From Voacanga thouarsii (lineage: Eukaryota; Streptophyta; Magnoliopsida; Gentianales; Apocynaceae), in assembly GCA_026120185.1 (NCBI GenBank), contig JANUWF010002354.1, forward strand, positions 372,001 to 436,000: DNA of 64,000 bases, given 5' to 3'. Positions 10,970-23,307 of the stretch are shown in pieces. Position numbers and translations under genes: made by a program. Under the pieces are notes generated by a model, which was given only the letters and a program-made list of their open reading frames with translations, had not been told where the DNA came from and searched no databases. Numbering within the stretch: the first letter of the stretch is position 1; each line of letters starts with the position of its first letter.

Positions 10970-13900
10970 TTATGACCTGAAAACGAACAAAACCAAACCT
11001 ACCACAATGGAGATGATTAAAACGATGATAGCTGCAAGGACATTGAAGTCAGATGGTCTGTCAGCCTTCTGTCCTGTTCCCTGGCTCCTTGCCTTCTCAT
11101 TGTTCTTTGAGACTGATTTGTCTGGATTAGATTCGACAGATAAGTGACCAGCCATCTCCCAAAAAGACTTGGATATTGCAGCTAGTAGCACTGGACTTTC
11201 AAATTCAGGCTCCAGAATTGTTGAAGTATCTTTTGGAACTTCCATGGACATAAACTCAACACAATGATCTTTGAGAACCTGGCAACATTAATTATTAGAG
11301 CATGTCCATTAACATGGGCCCAAAGATACACTAAAGGGAGATAAAGACAAGCACGTAAGCATTCATGAATGTTAACTAATTAAAAGTAATGATCACATTA
11401 TTGCTCAACACACAGAGGAATTGCATCCTTAAAGATTCAGAAGCATTTCTTGTACAAATTGAATGAGACAAAGAAGAAAAGTTTCCAGAAAACACAAATT
11501 GGCCAGAATGATCCAAAATTCAGGAAAATAAGATTTTGAAATGACCCTCAAAATGACACCTGAAGCCTTCAATCTACTCTTTTATTCTTAAGAGGATGAG
11601 AGAAAATTGTATCTCTTTTTTTTTTTTTTTCAAATTACCCCCTTTGTTTCATATTATTTGGCCTTTTAACCTTTGTATTTTGTTTCATAATATTTACTCT
11701 TTACATATTCTCATACATTAATGATTAATATTTTCCAATATTACTTTTAAGTTTAGTCAAAATATGAAAAGATAAAAAATTTCATAAATGATTACTCATC
11801 CTTGTATTTATTATGGATAAATTTAGAAGCATAAAAAAAAGTACTTATTGATTTCAGCATTCTTAATCGGTGTGTAGGGATAATTAAAATGCCAAATAAT
11901 ATACTTAGCATATATAGCTGCACATATTTAGGAATTATAGCTGTAATTGTTTCTATATTTGTAATGTATAGTTGGCTTACCTTAAATAGGTCTAGGTATC
12001 TTGTATAAATACCTTGAGATATATGGAATAAGCATAAGAGTGTTTTTCAGCCAATTATTAATTTGGTATCAGAGACAAAGAAAAGACTTCCGCTGCCTCC
12101 TTTTCCCAAACCCTAGCCGTCATTGTCTCTTCCAAAACCAGCGCGGCACTGTGGTGACACTGCAGCGGCGGCAATACTGTAGCGCGGGTACTGTAGCGAA
12201 TCGCGCTGGTTATCATCTATCATGGCTACCAAAACTGACAATGAAGCGATCCCTGATAGCAAGAAACTCTCGACGGTGACCATTCATGAAACCTCTTCTC
12301 CAATCCATATTAAATTAGATGGTACTAATTATCGTGTTTGGTCAAAGATTTTAGAGATGCATATTGCTGGGAGAAAGAAGAAGGGTTATTTTACTGGACG
12401 AAAGGCTGCACCTGCAGAAGATGATCCGGGTTATGATGAATGGGAAGCTGAAGATGCTCTTGTCAAGTCTTAGCTTATTAATTCCATAACTGATAATCTG
12501 ATATCACACTTTGTTCAATGTGGGACATCTAAAGAAGTTTGGGATGCGGTTAAGAGGAGCTATCTTGATGTGTCTGACTCTTCCCAAGTCTATGTACTGA
12601 TGAAGAGGTCATTCCAATTGCGCCAGGGTGGTCGACCTCTGCCGGAATATTACAACGAGTTGAATTCAATTTTCATGGAACTTGATTATCGTAGGCCCAA
12701 TGACATGACATGTGCTGCTGATATCGAGAAACAAAGGAAGCGTATTGCAGAGGATCGCATCTATATGTTTCTTGTAGGTCTTGATCACCATTTGGATCAA
12801 GTTAGTAGTCGTGTTTTGGCTACTTCCCCTCTACCAAGCTTGGAAGAAGCCTACTCTTTAGTTCGTCGTGAAGTGCAGAGACAGGTCACTATAGGAATAG
12901 AAAATCATTCTGAAGCTTCAGCTCTAACGATTCAAAAGAGCACCTTTCAGTTGACTCCTTCTATTCCTGTGAATTCTGTTGCTTCCAATTCTCGCTTCTA
13001 CACTCATTGCAATAGTCCTAGGCATACCATAGAGGTTTGTTGGAAGAAGCATGGATATCCGGAGTGGTATAAACTTAAACAAGCTGAGAGGAAAAATACG
13101 AAATCTGCTCAAATTGCTGTTATTGATACTTCTCCACCTTCTGCTTCTCATGTCTCTCAAGTGTCTGCTCACCAAGGTAATTCTAACACTTGGGTTATTG
13201 ATTCAGGGGCCACTGATCATATGACTAGTAATTCTTTTATCCTTGCCTCTCTAATGTCTTCACCTGTCAAGTCTGTACAGGTTGCTACCTCTATGCCCAT
13301 TACAAGAGTCGGGAGTGTCTCAATTTCTCCTACATTCTCCATGTCATCTGTCTTACTTGCACCTGCTCTTTCTAATAGTCTTCTTTCCATTAGTAAGATT
13401 ACCAAAAGTCTTAATTGTTCTGCAATATTTGATTCCACTCATTGTATCTTTCAGGACAAACGTACGAAGAGGACGATTGGCATTGGTAGGGAAAGAGGCG
13501 GTCTTTATTACTTAGAGGGGGCTACGCAATTTCAATCTGAACCTAGCCATGACCTTCAAGTAGAGAGCAAGTCATTTGATAGAGAGAAGATTCTTTTATG
13601 GCATTGTCGTCTAGGGCATCCATCTTTTCCTTATTTAGAGCGTCTATTTCCAAAATTGTTTCGCAATGTTGCTATCTCTAGTTTAAGATGTGAACAATGC
13701 ATTTATGCTAAAAACCATCGTGTTCCTTTCAAAACTAGTTTCAATTAGAGTTCTATTCCTTTTTCGTGTGTTTACACTGATGTATGGGGTCCTTTTTCTA
13801 CTCCATCTGCTTCTGACCATAAATACTTTGTGTCTTTTATTGATGACTGCACTAGAGTGAGCTAGGTATATTTGATGAAATCTAAAAATGATGTTATACA

Positions 13901-16900
13901 AGTGATTCCTCAATTTTACAAAATGATTGTGACACAGTTTCATACTCAGGTCCAAGTTTTTCATTCTGATAATGGTCGTGAGTTTGTAAATCAATCTCTT
14001 ACCCAATTCTTCCTAGAACATGACATCCTCCACCAAACAACTTGTGCCTACACACCACAACAAAATGGGGTAGCAGAGCGTAAGAGTCGTCATATCCTTG
14101 ACGTTGCTCGGGCTTTGAGCTTTACTATGCATGTTCCTAAACGTTTTTGGGCTGAGGCTGTCATGACTACTGTCTTTCTTATTAATCGCATGCCCGCTCG
14201 TTTCCTTTATTTTCAAACCCCTTTACGGATGTTGTCACAATTTCACTCTATCCCTTCTGCTCTAAATATTTGTCCTAAGGTCTTTGGTTGTGTATGCTAT
14301 GTTCATGTCCACTCTATATATCGGGATAAGCTTGATCCACGTGCTCTCAAATGTGTTTTTCTTGGTTACTCTAATTCTCAAAAAGGCTATAAATGTTTTC
14401 ATCCTCCTACAGGTAAATATTATGTTTCCATGGATGTTCAGTTTTGTGAACAAGAGTCGTATTTTTCTAGAGATGTCTCTATGATTCCTCTTCAGGGGAG
14501 ATTAGTAGTAAGGAAGAGGAACGGTTATGGTTAGAAGAGAAGAAGTTATGGATGTCGAGTAAGGGGGAGAACTCAGCTATTGTGGAGAATAAGGAATCTT
14601 TAGATGATACTTGTTCAGTTGAGGTTGAGTCTGAATTTAAAGAGGGAAAGGATGAAAGACCAGCTAGGTTATTTCAAAAAGGCTATACAAGAAGAAAACA
14701 GAATACCACTGTTATGCCTCCTCTTGATTCTAGTGCCCCTCTTGATGATGCTACCATGTCATCGGATGACTCTTCTACTATTAACCCTGAGGTATGTGTT
14801 CCTTCTCTTCCCACTTCAACTTCAGAGATAGATTCTACTACTTTGACTCTACCAGTTATGGATCACGATCATGGTAGAAGATATCCCCTTCGTGAACGTA
14901 GAGAACCTGATAGGTTGGGTTTTTCCAAGTCATCTTTTAATGTCACTTATCCTATTTCTGATTTTATCTCTTATCGCCGTTTGTCTAAGGCTCATCTCGC
15001 TTTTGCTCTTCAGTTGTCTTCTGTGTCTATTCCTAGTCATTTTCAGGAAGCCCTTGGAGACCCTAAGTGAAAGATTGCTATGGAAGAGGAGATGAAAGCC
15101 CTTCAAAAAAATTCTACTTAGGAGATGGTTGAGTTGCCACGGGAGAAGAGGACAGTAGGATGCAAGTGGGTGTTTACAGTGAAATACAAGTCAGATGGGA
15201 CAGTTGAAAGGTATAAGGCTAGACTGGTGGCCAAGGGTTACACTCAAACCCATGAGATTGACTATCATGAGACTTTTGCTCCTGTGGCTAAGATGAACAC
15301 CGTTCGAGTCATTCTATCTCTTGCAGTCAATTTAGACTGGCCATTACGCCAATTTGATGTAAAAAATACTTTTCTCCATGGTGATTTGACCGAGGAGGTG
15401 TATATGGATCCTCCTCCAGGATTTACACTAGGGAAAGGTAAGGTGTGTAAGCTGAAAAAGGCATTGTATGGGTTGAAACAATCGCCAAGGGCATGGTTTG
15501 GCAAGTTGAGCTACTTGATGAAGGCGTATGGTTTTAAGCAAGCTTTAGCGGATCATACTTTGTTTTATAAGCGGGAGCATGATGATATTACCTTGCTTAT
15601 TGTTTATGTTGATGATATGATTGTTACAGGTAGTAATGCTGGTGAGATAGAGAAACTTCGAAGCTATTTGGCCAAGGAATTTGAGATGAAGGACTTGGGG
15701 GTTCTAAAATACTTCTTGGGTGTTGAAGTATCTCGGTCCAAGCAAGGACTTTTCCTCTCTCAACAAAAGTATATTTTAGATCTCTTAGCTGAAACTGGTA
15801 ATTCTGCCTGTGAACCTGTAAATACTCCTATTGAGATGAATCATGGCCTGGCTATCTATCCTGATCAGGTTCCAACTAACAAGGAGAGATATCAGAGACT
15901 AGTGGTGAAGTTGATTTATCTGACTCATACTAGGCCTGATCTATCATATGTAGTTAGTGTTGTCAGTCAGTTTATGCACAATCCAAGTGATAGATACATG
16001 AATGCAGTGAATCGTATTTTGGCTTATCTGAAGTCCTCTCCAGGTAAAGGTATTATGTTCTCCAAACATGGGCACTTGGATATTGTTGGTTACACAGACT
16101 CTGACTTTGCTGGCTCTAAGTTAGATAGAAAGTCTACTTCAGGTTATGTGTCATTTGTTGGAGGTAATTTGGTGACTTGGAGGAGTAAGAAACAGTATGT
16201 AGTGTCATTATCTAGTGCAGAATCTGAATACAAGGCTCTTCATCATGCAACCACAGAGCTTGCTTGGTTAAAAATTCTCTTGACAGAACTCGGGTTTGGT
16301 CCAAAGAAACCTATGGTACTGTATTGTGATAACACTGCAGCTATTGAGATCGCTATCAATCCAGTTCAACATGATCGAACTAAGCACATTGAACTTGACA
16401 GGAATTATATTAAGGATAGTCTGGATTCTGGTATGATAGAGGTTCCGTACATTAAGAGTGCAGAGCAACTGGCTGACATAATGACTCATGCTGTTACTAA
16501 TGGACCATTTTATGCATCATTGTCCAAGTTGGGCATGCGTGATATCTATGCACTAACTTGAGGGGGAGACTTAGCATATATAGCTACACATATTTAGGAA
16601 TTATAGCTGTAATTATTTCCTGTAATTGTTTCTATATTTGTAATGTATAGTTGGCTTACCTTAAATAGGTCTAGGTATCTTGTATAAATACCTTGAGATA
16701 TATGGAATAAGCATAAGAGTGTTTTTCAGCCAATTATTAATTAATATGAAACGGAGAGAGTATTTTTATCATGCTCCATGCTGCAAGATTCCTGGTTTAA
16801 CTACCCTAATGCTTTTAATATATCCATCTTTCTTTGTGATTGAACGTCCAGTGAAATCCATCACTAGTTCCAATCTTGCTTTCCATGAATTCCATTGTTT

Positions 16901-19900
16901 AACACTAGATGTATTAATAACAGCTTCATCTTCCTTCATTTTGTCGCCCCCTTTTTTGGCTTGAAATTTCCTTTTAAGATTTATCTTCTCTCCATACAAC
17001 TTCAGTGAATTCATTTGAGGTCACAACATTGATTTACAAAAAGATAGAGATCGCATTCTCGGACATTTTAAATTTCTTTGTGCACTCAAGAACTGACTGA
17101 CAAGCCAATGGCAATAATTTAGGGGACAAAAAAAAAAAAAAACCTTTTAAGTACAACAGAAATCACTTTCTTATTTGCAAACATTCTCACTAAGTTCAGA
17201 AGATTGTCGAGCAGTTAATGCATGTTCCAGATCAAATGCTAGTATAAAGAAATAACAACCATGACACAGACATAACAATTTAACAAGATAGAAGCTAAAA
17301 CTGATGTGAGTAAAGGTAGAGTTAGAAAATAAATCAGGCAAGTGTACATCCAGCAATAATAAAGGTAGAGTTAGCAACAGCAATAGCAATAACAATAACA
17401 ATAACTAAACAAACCCCAAAAACACCAGAAATTTTAGAAATGTGGCAAGTATATTATTCAGAAATCCATATTATTTTGCTATTCAGAAGAGATGGAACAG
17501 AACACAGAAGCTTCATTTAGAAGAAACCAGCAATTAGTTGTTAATCCCATTAAACTACCATCAGAATGATCATAGAAGCACAAGAAAATGGCAGGAATCT
17601 GGCCCATTACCTGTCTACAAAATTCACAACGAAAAAAATATTCTGGATATGATGCAAAGCATTTTCTTTAACCCTATTGTTCCCTTACACAAAGAGTTGA
17701 AGGCATTTTACTCTATTTTGTTCATCTACAGTTCAAGAAAACATTCTTGTTGAAAGAGTTTTAGGAACAGACCTCAATTGTTTCAGATGGTTGAATGTAG
17801 TCACAGATGTACGTACTCCCCAGCCATGGTACAAATACTCTTCGTGGAAGTTGCAAACTGCAATACTTTCTGTTTCTAAATAAAAGGAAAAGTGCAGTAC
17901 TAAGCAATCTGCTTCCAGAACTAACAGAAAGCAAAATATATGCAACAATCATGGGTTGTGACATGACAAATTGGTACTAAATAAATGAGCTAAACTAAAA
18001 TGGTGGATCAGAGACTGAACAAGGCAAACAAAATATGTGCTCCAGTATTTACTTTTTGTTTCCATATTCTTGCCTATTTCTTTCATGAAAACTTTATATT
18101 TCAGACCAGAAACCAGTAAGAAAGGTATCATACATCAGTATCACTTTGAAACTGATTCCTTATTTTGGTTGAATTAGTCAGCTTTCAATAATATTTATGC
18201 AGTAATAAAACAGACCCCTCTCACATGCAAATAACAAAACGAGGAGGAAAATATCATGTCAACAATAAACCATCCAGCAAGATACCAAGAAAGAAACTAC
18301 ACATCAAAGCAATGAAGAATATGAAGAAGTGGAAAATAGATACTTTTGACTGAAAGAAGAAAAGGTGAAAGCAGCAATGTCTTAGGACCCCACACCTCCC
18401 TCCACACACACACAAAAAGAAAAGAAAAAGGGCAACAATCCCAAGTTTCTTACATACAGATAATCAAACTCCTTTGCTTTTTCATTCCAACGAAAAGCCT
18501 CAGATGGGTTTTCATAGTGAATCTATGACAAAATGACAAAAAAGCCTCAGATGGGTTTTCATAGAGAATCTATGACAAAAGCACGTTACTCTTGTCCTTC
18601 CACCTTTAAAGTGAATAGAAAATACAAATTTGACAATCACCCAACCTCTGCAGTTGCATGTCAAGCTCTGGAATGTGTTTTTCAGATGAACCATGGTGAC
18701 TTGATCCCTCATCCCTTTCAATCAGTAATTCTGGCTCTTGGTCAGGCTCATCACACATAATGTCCAATCTACTTTGCAAACTCATGATGATATCTTCCTG
18801 AATATGGAGGAAATCAATGATCACACAATCTGAAGAAAGATGACAGAAAGATGAATACATTTACATGTATGCATAATGGAAATCAAAATAATTTTATTGA
18901 AGCCAAAGGCTGAATAATCATCAGACATAATTAAGTGGCCACTATTCACATTCTAATTTACATCATAAATATCAGAATCATTCTTTTTATTCTTCGCTTG
19001 ACACTTGGACATTCTGCATTGCATAAACATATAGACTACCCATATGCCATATTGCACTTTCAATAGATTTAGACCAGAATTATATTCATTAAGAGGTAAC
19101 AACTTTAAGCAAATGAAGCAAGCTTTTCAGATATGAGAGGAACAAGGCGTTGCAATACCTTTATGTCATTCAAAGCTTGTGAAATTGGTTCCTTAGCATT
19201 CAAGTACGCAAAGGAACACACAGCACCATCAAAGACAAGGAGACCAATAACTTCTTTCTGGCTGCATGCTTCATTATGTAGGTACATGAAGATTGAGGGT
19301 AAGCCCAGAAAAGATGGTTTGATTTATAATCTGAAAGATGAATTAACTTAATGAAATTTTAGGAGTGTAACCAGACCTTCCAAAGATTTATCTTGCATGA
19401 AAGGTAAGAGAAATTCAACTTCATGCAAACCATCCGGTGCACATTGCTCATCCTCAGTCACCTAAATACACAAGATGACTCAGAGAAAACACCAATGCAG
19501 CTACTCTCAGAAATGATATACACATGCTCCACTTTCAGATAACGTATAGAATTGTAGTACTGGGAATATTATTTCCAAATAGAGCAGCACTATTTTTTAC
19601 TGACCCCACAATGTCGTAGAAGTGACAAACAAACATTCCAATACATAGCACACTATGCTACTGGAGCCTTGTCTGGAATGGCTAAAAGAACCTTTTTCAT
19701 GTGGTCCAAAAGCACAAAGAATCTCAAGAACTATTGCTCAGGCATGGCAGTCTTTCCACACAATGGCACTTCAGTAAACGAGGTTGATGCACTGGCGATC
19801 TATCACAATTAGATTTGAGGAGGACTCTAACAAGTTTCATTATATCAATTTCATTTTTTTACCAACCATCTTCCCTTGAGTCTGTGCCTAGGTAACATAG

Positions 19901-22900
19901 TTGTCTAATAGTACTATTGTCACACTTCATAGCTAGATTTTGTATTGACTTCCAAAGGTACAGTCTGGGGTTCAACGCAGCAAAATCATAGTTTGAATCC
20001 CTTAGCATTCATGTGGCAGTATATTGTACCAGTGGTTTTGGGCATGTGTAAACTATAGCAATTGAGACATAAGTGCTCCTTACCAGTCTCCCATTGATCA
20101 AACCCTTTGCACCTTTAAGCATTTTAGCATGAACTGAAAGTCCACGACGAACAATGTCACTCAATTTTCTGATACTTAATCCTTTTTCCCAGCAAATTGG
20201 CAGTCTGAGATATACAGATCAAGCAAAAAAGATGAAGTTTAAATTGTAAGCAAATATTTATTATTCCACCAAACTGCAAGTTTTTAGAGAAAATTTTGGT
20301 CAAAGGCTAAATGCAGTAAAAACTAGCAATAGAAATTAATCAATCATTTCTATCACAAGGAAAGCTCCTTTTTAACATGCTGAAACACAGAAGCATTCAA
20401 CTGTGAATAATTTCCACTAATAAAAAATAAGTAAGTATGTCCAAGAAGCATTCAACCTCACCAAAAGTTAGTCAAATTGAATAAATATTTCATGTTTTGT
20501 AATACACAAAATAAGTAATGAAAATATACAGCATTAAGTGCATGAAGTCTCTAAGTTAGAGCCAGAAATGCTAGGAAATTCGCAGGAATAAAATAGAACG
20601 GGGCAAAAGTGATTCTAAGCTGCATTGTATGGTCCAATTGATTCAATAGTCACATGATCAAAGACAAGGAAACTCAAAAATGAAAGAATACTAGCAAGGG
20701 TGCATGGATGTTCTCCTAGAAGGAATTGTCATAATCAAAAGCAGGATTATTACTGCCGGTTTTCACCACATAAGCATGGCTTAGAATATGACAAGACAAT
20801 ATTAGTCAATGATTACCTCAAATTGAAGTTGTAAATGCACCTAAATGCCTGGAGGGAAGTTAAAACTCTTCCCATTTTGAAGTCACAAGGGCGTAAACTG
20901 CTCGTTGTAATATTTGAAGCAAGTGAGCAATTTCTACAGGTCCATCTGAGATACAACATTAGACAGTTTATCAATAATGAGAACGACAGTCCTTGAATGA
21001 AGAAGAATATACTCTCATGAAATTACCTCCTTGGACTATAACTAATGTGAATAAGCAGTCTATCCTCCATATCAGTTTCCAGTAAGGGAGCTACTTCAGA
21101 AACTACTTTTACAGTCTGTACGAGCACATAATTAGCAGCATTATACAGCTGAAGCACAAATAATCAAGAAACCTAGAGTCTTTAATCTCTGCTAATCCTA
21201 CAAGAACATGAATAAGGACAGTGTAATATAGGGAACATCCAGATGTGTAACCACTGTGCCGCCAACCTCTCTCTACTCTCACCTTAAGTCTACTATGTGT
21301 ACGTGCATGTTTCTGTGACAGAGAGATAAAGAAGCAGAGCATTGTGACATCCCACTCTCCCTCCCACTCCCACACCCCTTGCCAAGATAACTTAGATGGT
21401 AAGTTTGAAGATGTAAAACTTCAATTGCAAGTAGAATAAATAAAAGACCTGGCACAGAATCAGTGTTGAATTCTTGAACGTGTTCTCATTGACCCATATG
21501 TAGACACCAATCACCTTCACACCACCAGGCAGCATTATTGATACCTGAAAGTTCAGAATCTGTGAGTGGGAATGTACTCTCATTAGTGCTAAGCAGAGTA
21601 TTTACTGTGTGACTGAGTTGCAGGATAATTCTTTTCCTGGAAAACAAAGCCTAAAGGTCTTTCAGGCTACCTGACTTTTAGACTTGAGTGTTTTGCAATG
21701 TTCATAACCAGATTGTCACACCACAGTTAGTCCTATCTAATTTCCAATGGGTATATGCTATTCAGGGATCAATTAGAATCCCCAAGCACATAATAGTACC
21801 TACTCTAAAAGTGGAAAGGCAGTCTGAAATCAGGTAGGATAAGCATCTCTAAATCATATGCACGAGAGAAAGTCCAACAGGGTACAGACAAACATAGACG
21901 GTAATAGTCCTTCATTGCAGAAAATTCCTTTTAGCATACCAGACATAAAATTAAAGAAAACTTTGAAAAGTAGAACAAAGGTAATTTGAGTTCTTTTTGT
22001 GCTCATCTTCATTTACATCATACCATACAGTCATTTTTATTTACAGTGACCAAGAAGCATTTGAATAGGAAAATAGATTCACGAAGACAAATAGATCAGA
22101 TGATTAGCTACCTGGTGAACAAAGGGAAAAAATTACGATCAAATTCAATGTTTCCACACCTTGAACCATGAATCATAAAAGGAAATGTTCATCACTAAGA
22201 TATATTCTACTCAAAGATTAAACTTTGACAACACGTTTCCAAGGATTGATTCCTCTTCAGCAGTAATAACATGCATTTCAATAATTTAGATATATAGGCA
22301 AAAAGCATTATCTAATCCAGTACAATTTTCATTCCTCCCAAAATGAAAAAAATTATTAAACCATTGACTGTGCACAAGAAAAGCTCTAACATCTACATAT
22401 AGTATTAACAGTGTGTTCTCGATGAATTCCCTTTCATAAAACTGATAATTTGAGCACAGAATAGGGAGAAGATAAAAAAAAGCCAATATACTGCAAATTT
22501 AAAAAAAAAAAATGAATGAAATGCAAGTATAATAGTGGTAATGTTGAACCTGCCGAGCGTGCTCAGCAACCCAATCCTTGTCGATAAACAAAACGGATGT
22601 GTCGGACTGAGCCTTGCCTTTGGATCCTTTCTTCTTGCTATCATCTTTAACGCTCTCGATCACCGAACACGCTGGTTCACCGACGTCATTTTGTGGTGTC
22701 GGAATTAAATCGAACACGAAACCTCTATCTAAACTCTTGCTCAATTTACCAATTACAAGCCCTACCTGCGGAAATAAGAAGCATATTATACAGAAAATTC
22801 AGCAAAATAAAAATGTAGACGCGTATAAACACAGAGAATTGGCGGAGCACCTCAGAAGGAAGAGCGACTTGGCTGAGACGATCTTCCACTAAGTTGAGCC

Positions 22901-22931
22901 GCGATTCTTCTCCAACCACCGCTTTCACCAT
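10970..22931 (-). CDS. ODR4-like membrane protein
   Basis: Eleven exons on the minus strand (22851-22931, 22550-22765, 21449-21544, 21027-21115, 20817-20945, 20084-20204, 19377-19461, 19159-19268, 18646-18797, 17773-17869, 10970-11278) join in phase to 494 residues from ATG 22931 to TAA 10970. Family signatures are the N-terminal VGLVIGKLSKSLDRGFVFDL, WVAEHARQVSIMLPGGVKV, the GLLVFDGAVCSFAY segment and LPRRVFVPWLGSTYICDY. The last 24 residues form a single C-terminal membrane anchor (starting NVLAAIIVLIIS, about 471-492), typical of ODR4 homologues. In animals ODR4 helps fold or traffic certain membrane receptors at the ER; the plant role is not established. The last intron (11279-17772, 6.5 kb) contains a MITE and a Copia element. 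Confidence 0.9.
11903..12063 (+). repeat. 5' LTR of the intronic Copia element (161 bp)
   Basis: It matches 16569-16742 except for one substitution and a 13-bp segment present only in the right copy. TATAAATACC at about 12004 is a plausible TATA box for the element transcript. Confidence 0.9.
12064..12077 (+). other. Primer-binding site of the intronic Copia element
   Basis: TGGTATCAGAGACA begins at the first base after the LTR and is complementary to the 3' end of plant initiator-Met tRNA. Confidence 0.8.
12222..16561 (+). pseudogene. Copia gag-pol polyprotein, interrupted by five stops and one frameshift
   Basis: Starting at ATG 12222, domains follow in Copia order: gag (LDGTNYRVWSKILEMHI), a zinc knuckle at about 13003-13044, protease (WVIDSGATDHMT), integrase HHCC (LWHCRLGHP...CEQC) and DDE core (TDVWGP, SDNGREF, NGVAERK), reverse transcriptase (YVDDMI) and RNase H (TDSDFAGS, SSAESEY, CDNTAA). 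In-frame stops lie at 12471, 13746, 13863, 15068 and 15119. Four of them fall where Copia proteins have Trp. A one-base loss in a G run at 14495-14498 shifts the frame. The knuckle's first Cys is Tyr (YTHCNSPRHTIEVC). The element cannot make its own full polyprotein but could be mobilised in trans. Confidence 0.9.
16560..16568 (+). other. Polypurine tract of the intronic Copia element
   Basis: GAGGGGGAG ends directly before the right LTR and overlaps the last bases of the pol stop codon. Confidence 0.75.
16569..16742 (+). repeat. 3' LTR of the intronic Copia element (174 bp)
   Basis: It is nearly identical to 11903-12063, with one substitution and an extra 13 bp (a local duplication of the GTAATT..TTTC segment). 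Confidence 0.9.
18495..18586. repeat. Tandem duplication, period 46 bp, in an ODR4-like gene intron
   Basis: AAGCCTCAGATGGGTTTTCA starts at 18496 and again at 18542, and both copies run to AATCTATGACAAAA. They lie just downstream (in gene sense) of the exon ending at 18646. Confidence 0.85.
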
Positions 22932-23307
22932 CTTCTTCCTATTTCAATTCTACAAACGACTATGCTTATACTTCACTAAAATCTTTGCAAGGGTGCAGCC
23001 ACAGTTTTGACTTTGAACAACACCGTGAATTTCTTCAAGGAAAATAAAGAAAAAGCAAATGGGTGGGCCGGGCTTGTTCATGCAGCTTGACATCCAAGGG
23101 TGCTAAACAAACAACATGTATGCAATATCCATTGGACTTTCCAAGATGAGACAGAAATCCCTGGGCCTGTCCAGGAGTTGTGAAAGGTCTGTGAGTTAGG
23201 ATGGTTCGGTTTCTTTCGTTTTTTAAATGAATTTACTTATGAATGATTTCCCACTTGAACGGAATACATTATTTGCACTAGAGTTGCCCTCTTCTAATAT
23301 TTATAGT
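22932..23307. other. 5' flank of the ODR4-like gene
   Basis: This presumably contains the 5' UTR and proximal promoter read on the minus strand. No clear TATA box was recognised. Confidence 0.4.

Larger units (their letters stand above)
11903..16742 (+). mobile_element. Ty1/Copia LTR retrotransposon, full length, intronic
   Basis: Two LTRs (11903-12063 and 16569-16742) flank a 4.5 kb coding region, and a perfect 5-bp duplication AATAT flanks the element (11898-11902 and 16743-16747). TGGTATCAGAG, the initiator-Met tRNA primer site, directly follows the left LTR at 12064, and the purine tract GAGGGGGAG directly precedes the right LTR. The LTRs differ by one G/A substitution and a 13-bp duplication, so insertion is recent. 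The deduced LTR ends are AC...TT rather than TG...CA. It lies antisense in the last intron of the ODR4-like gene. Confidence 0.92.
11638..16760. mobile_element. Stowaway-like MITE split by the Copia element
   Basis: The left end at 11638 (CCCCCTTTGTTTCATATTAT) and the reverse complement of the right end (CTCTCTCCGTTTCATATTAT, second part at 16748-16760) match, with TA outside both ends. The inner match continues TTGGC across the Copia insertion point. Without the insertion the element is about 278 bp. Its 3' terminal repeat is cut after GCCAAATAATAT by the retrotransposon. Confidence 0.75.
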
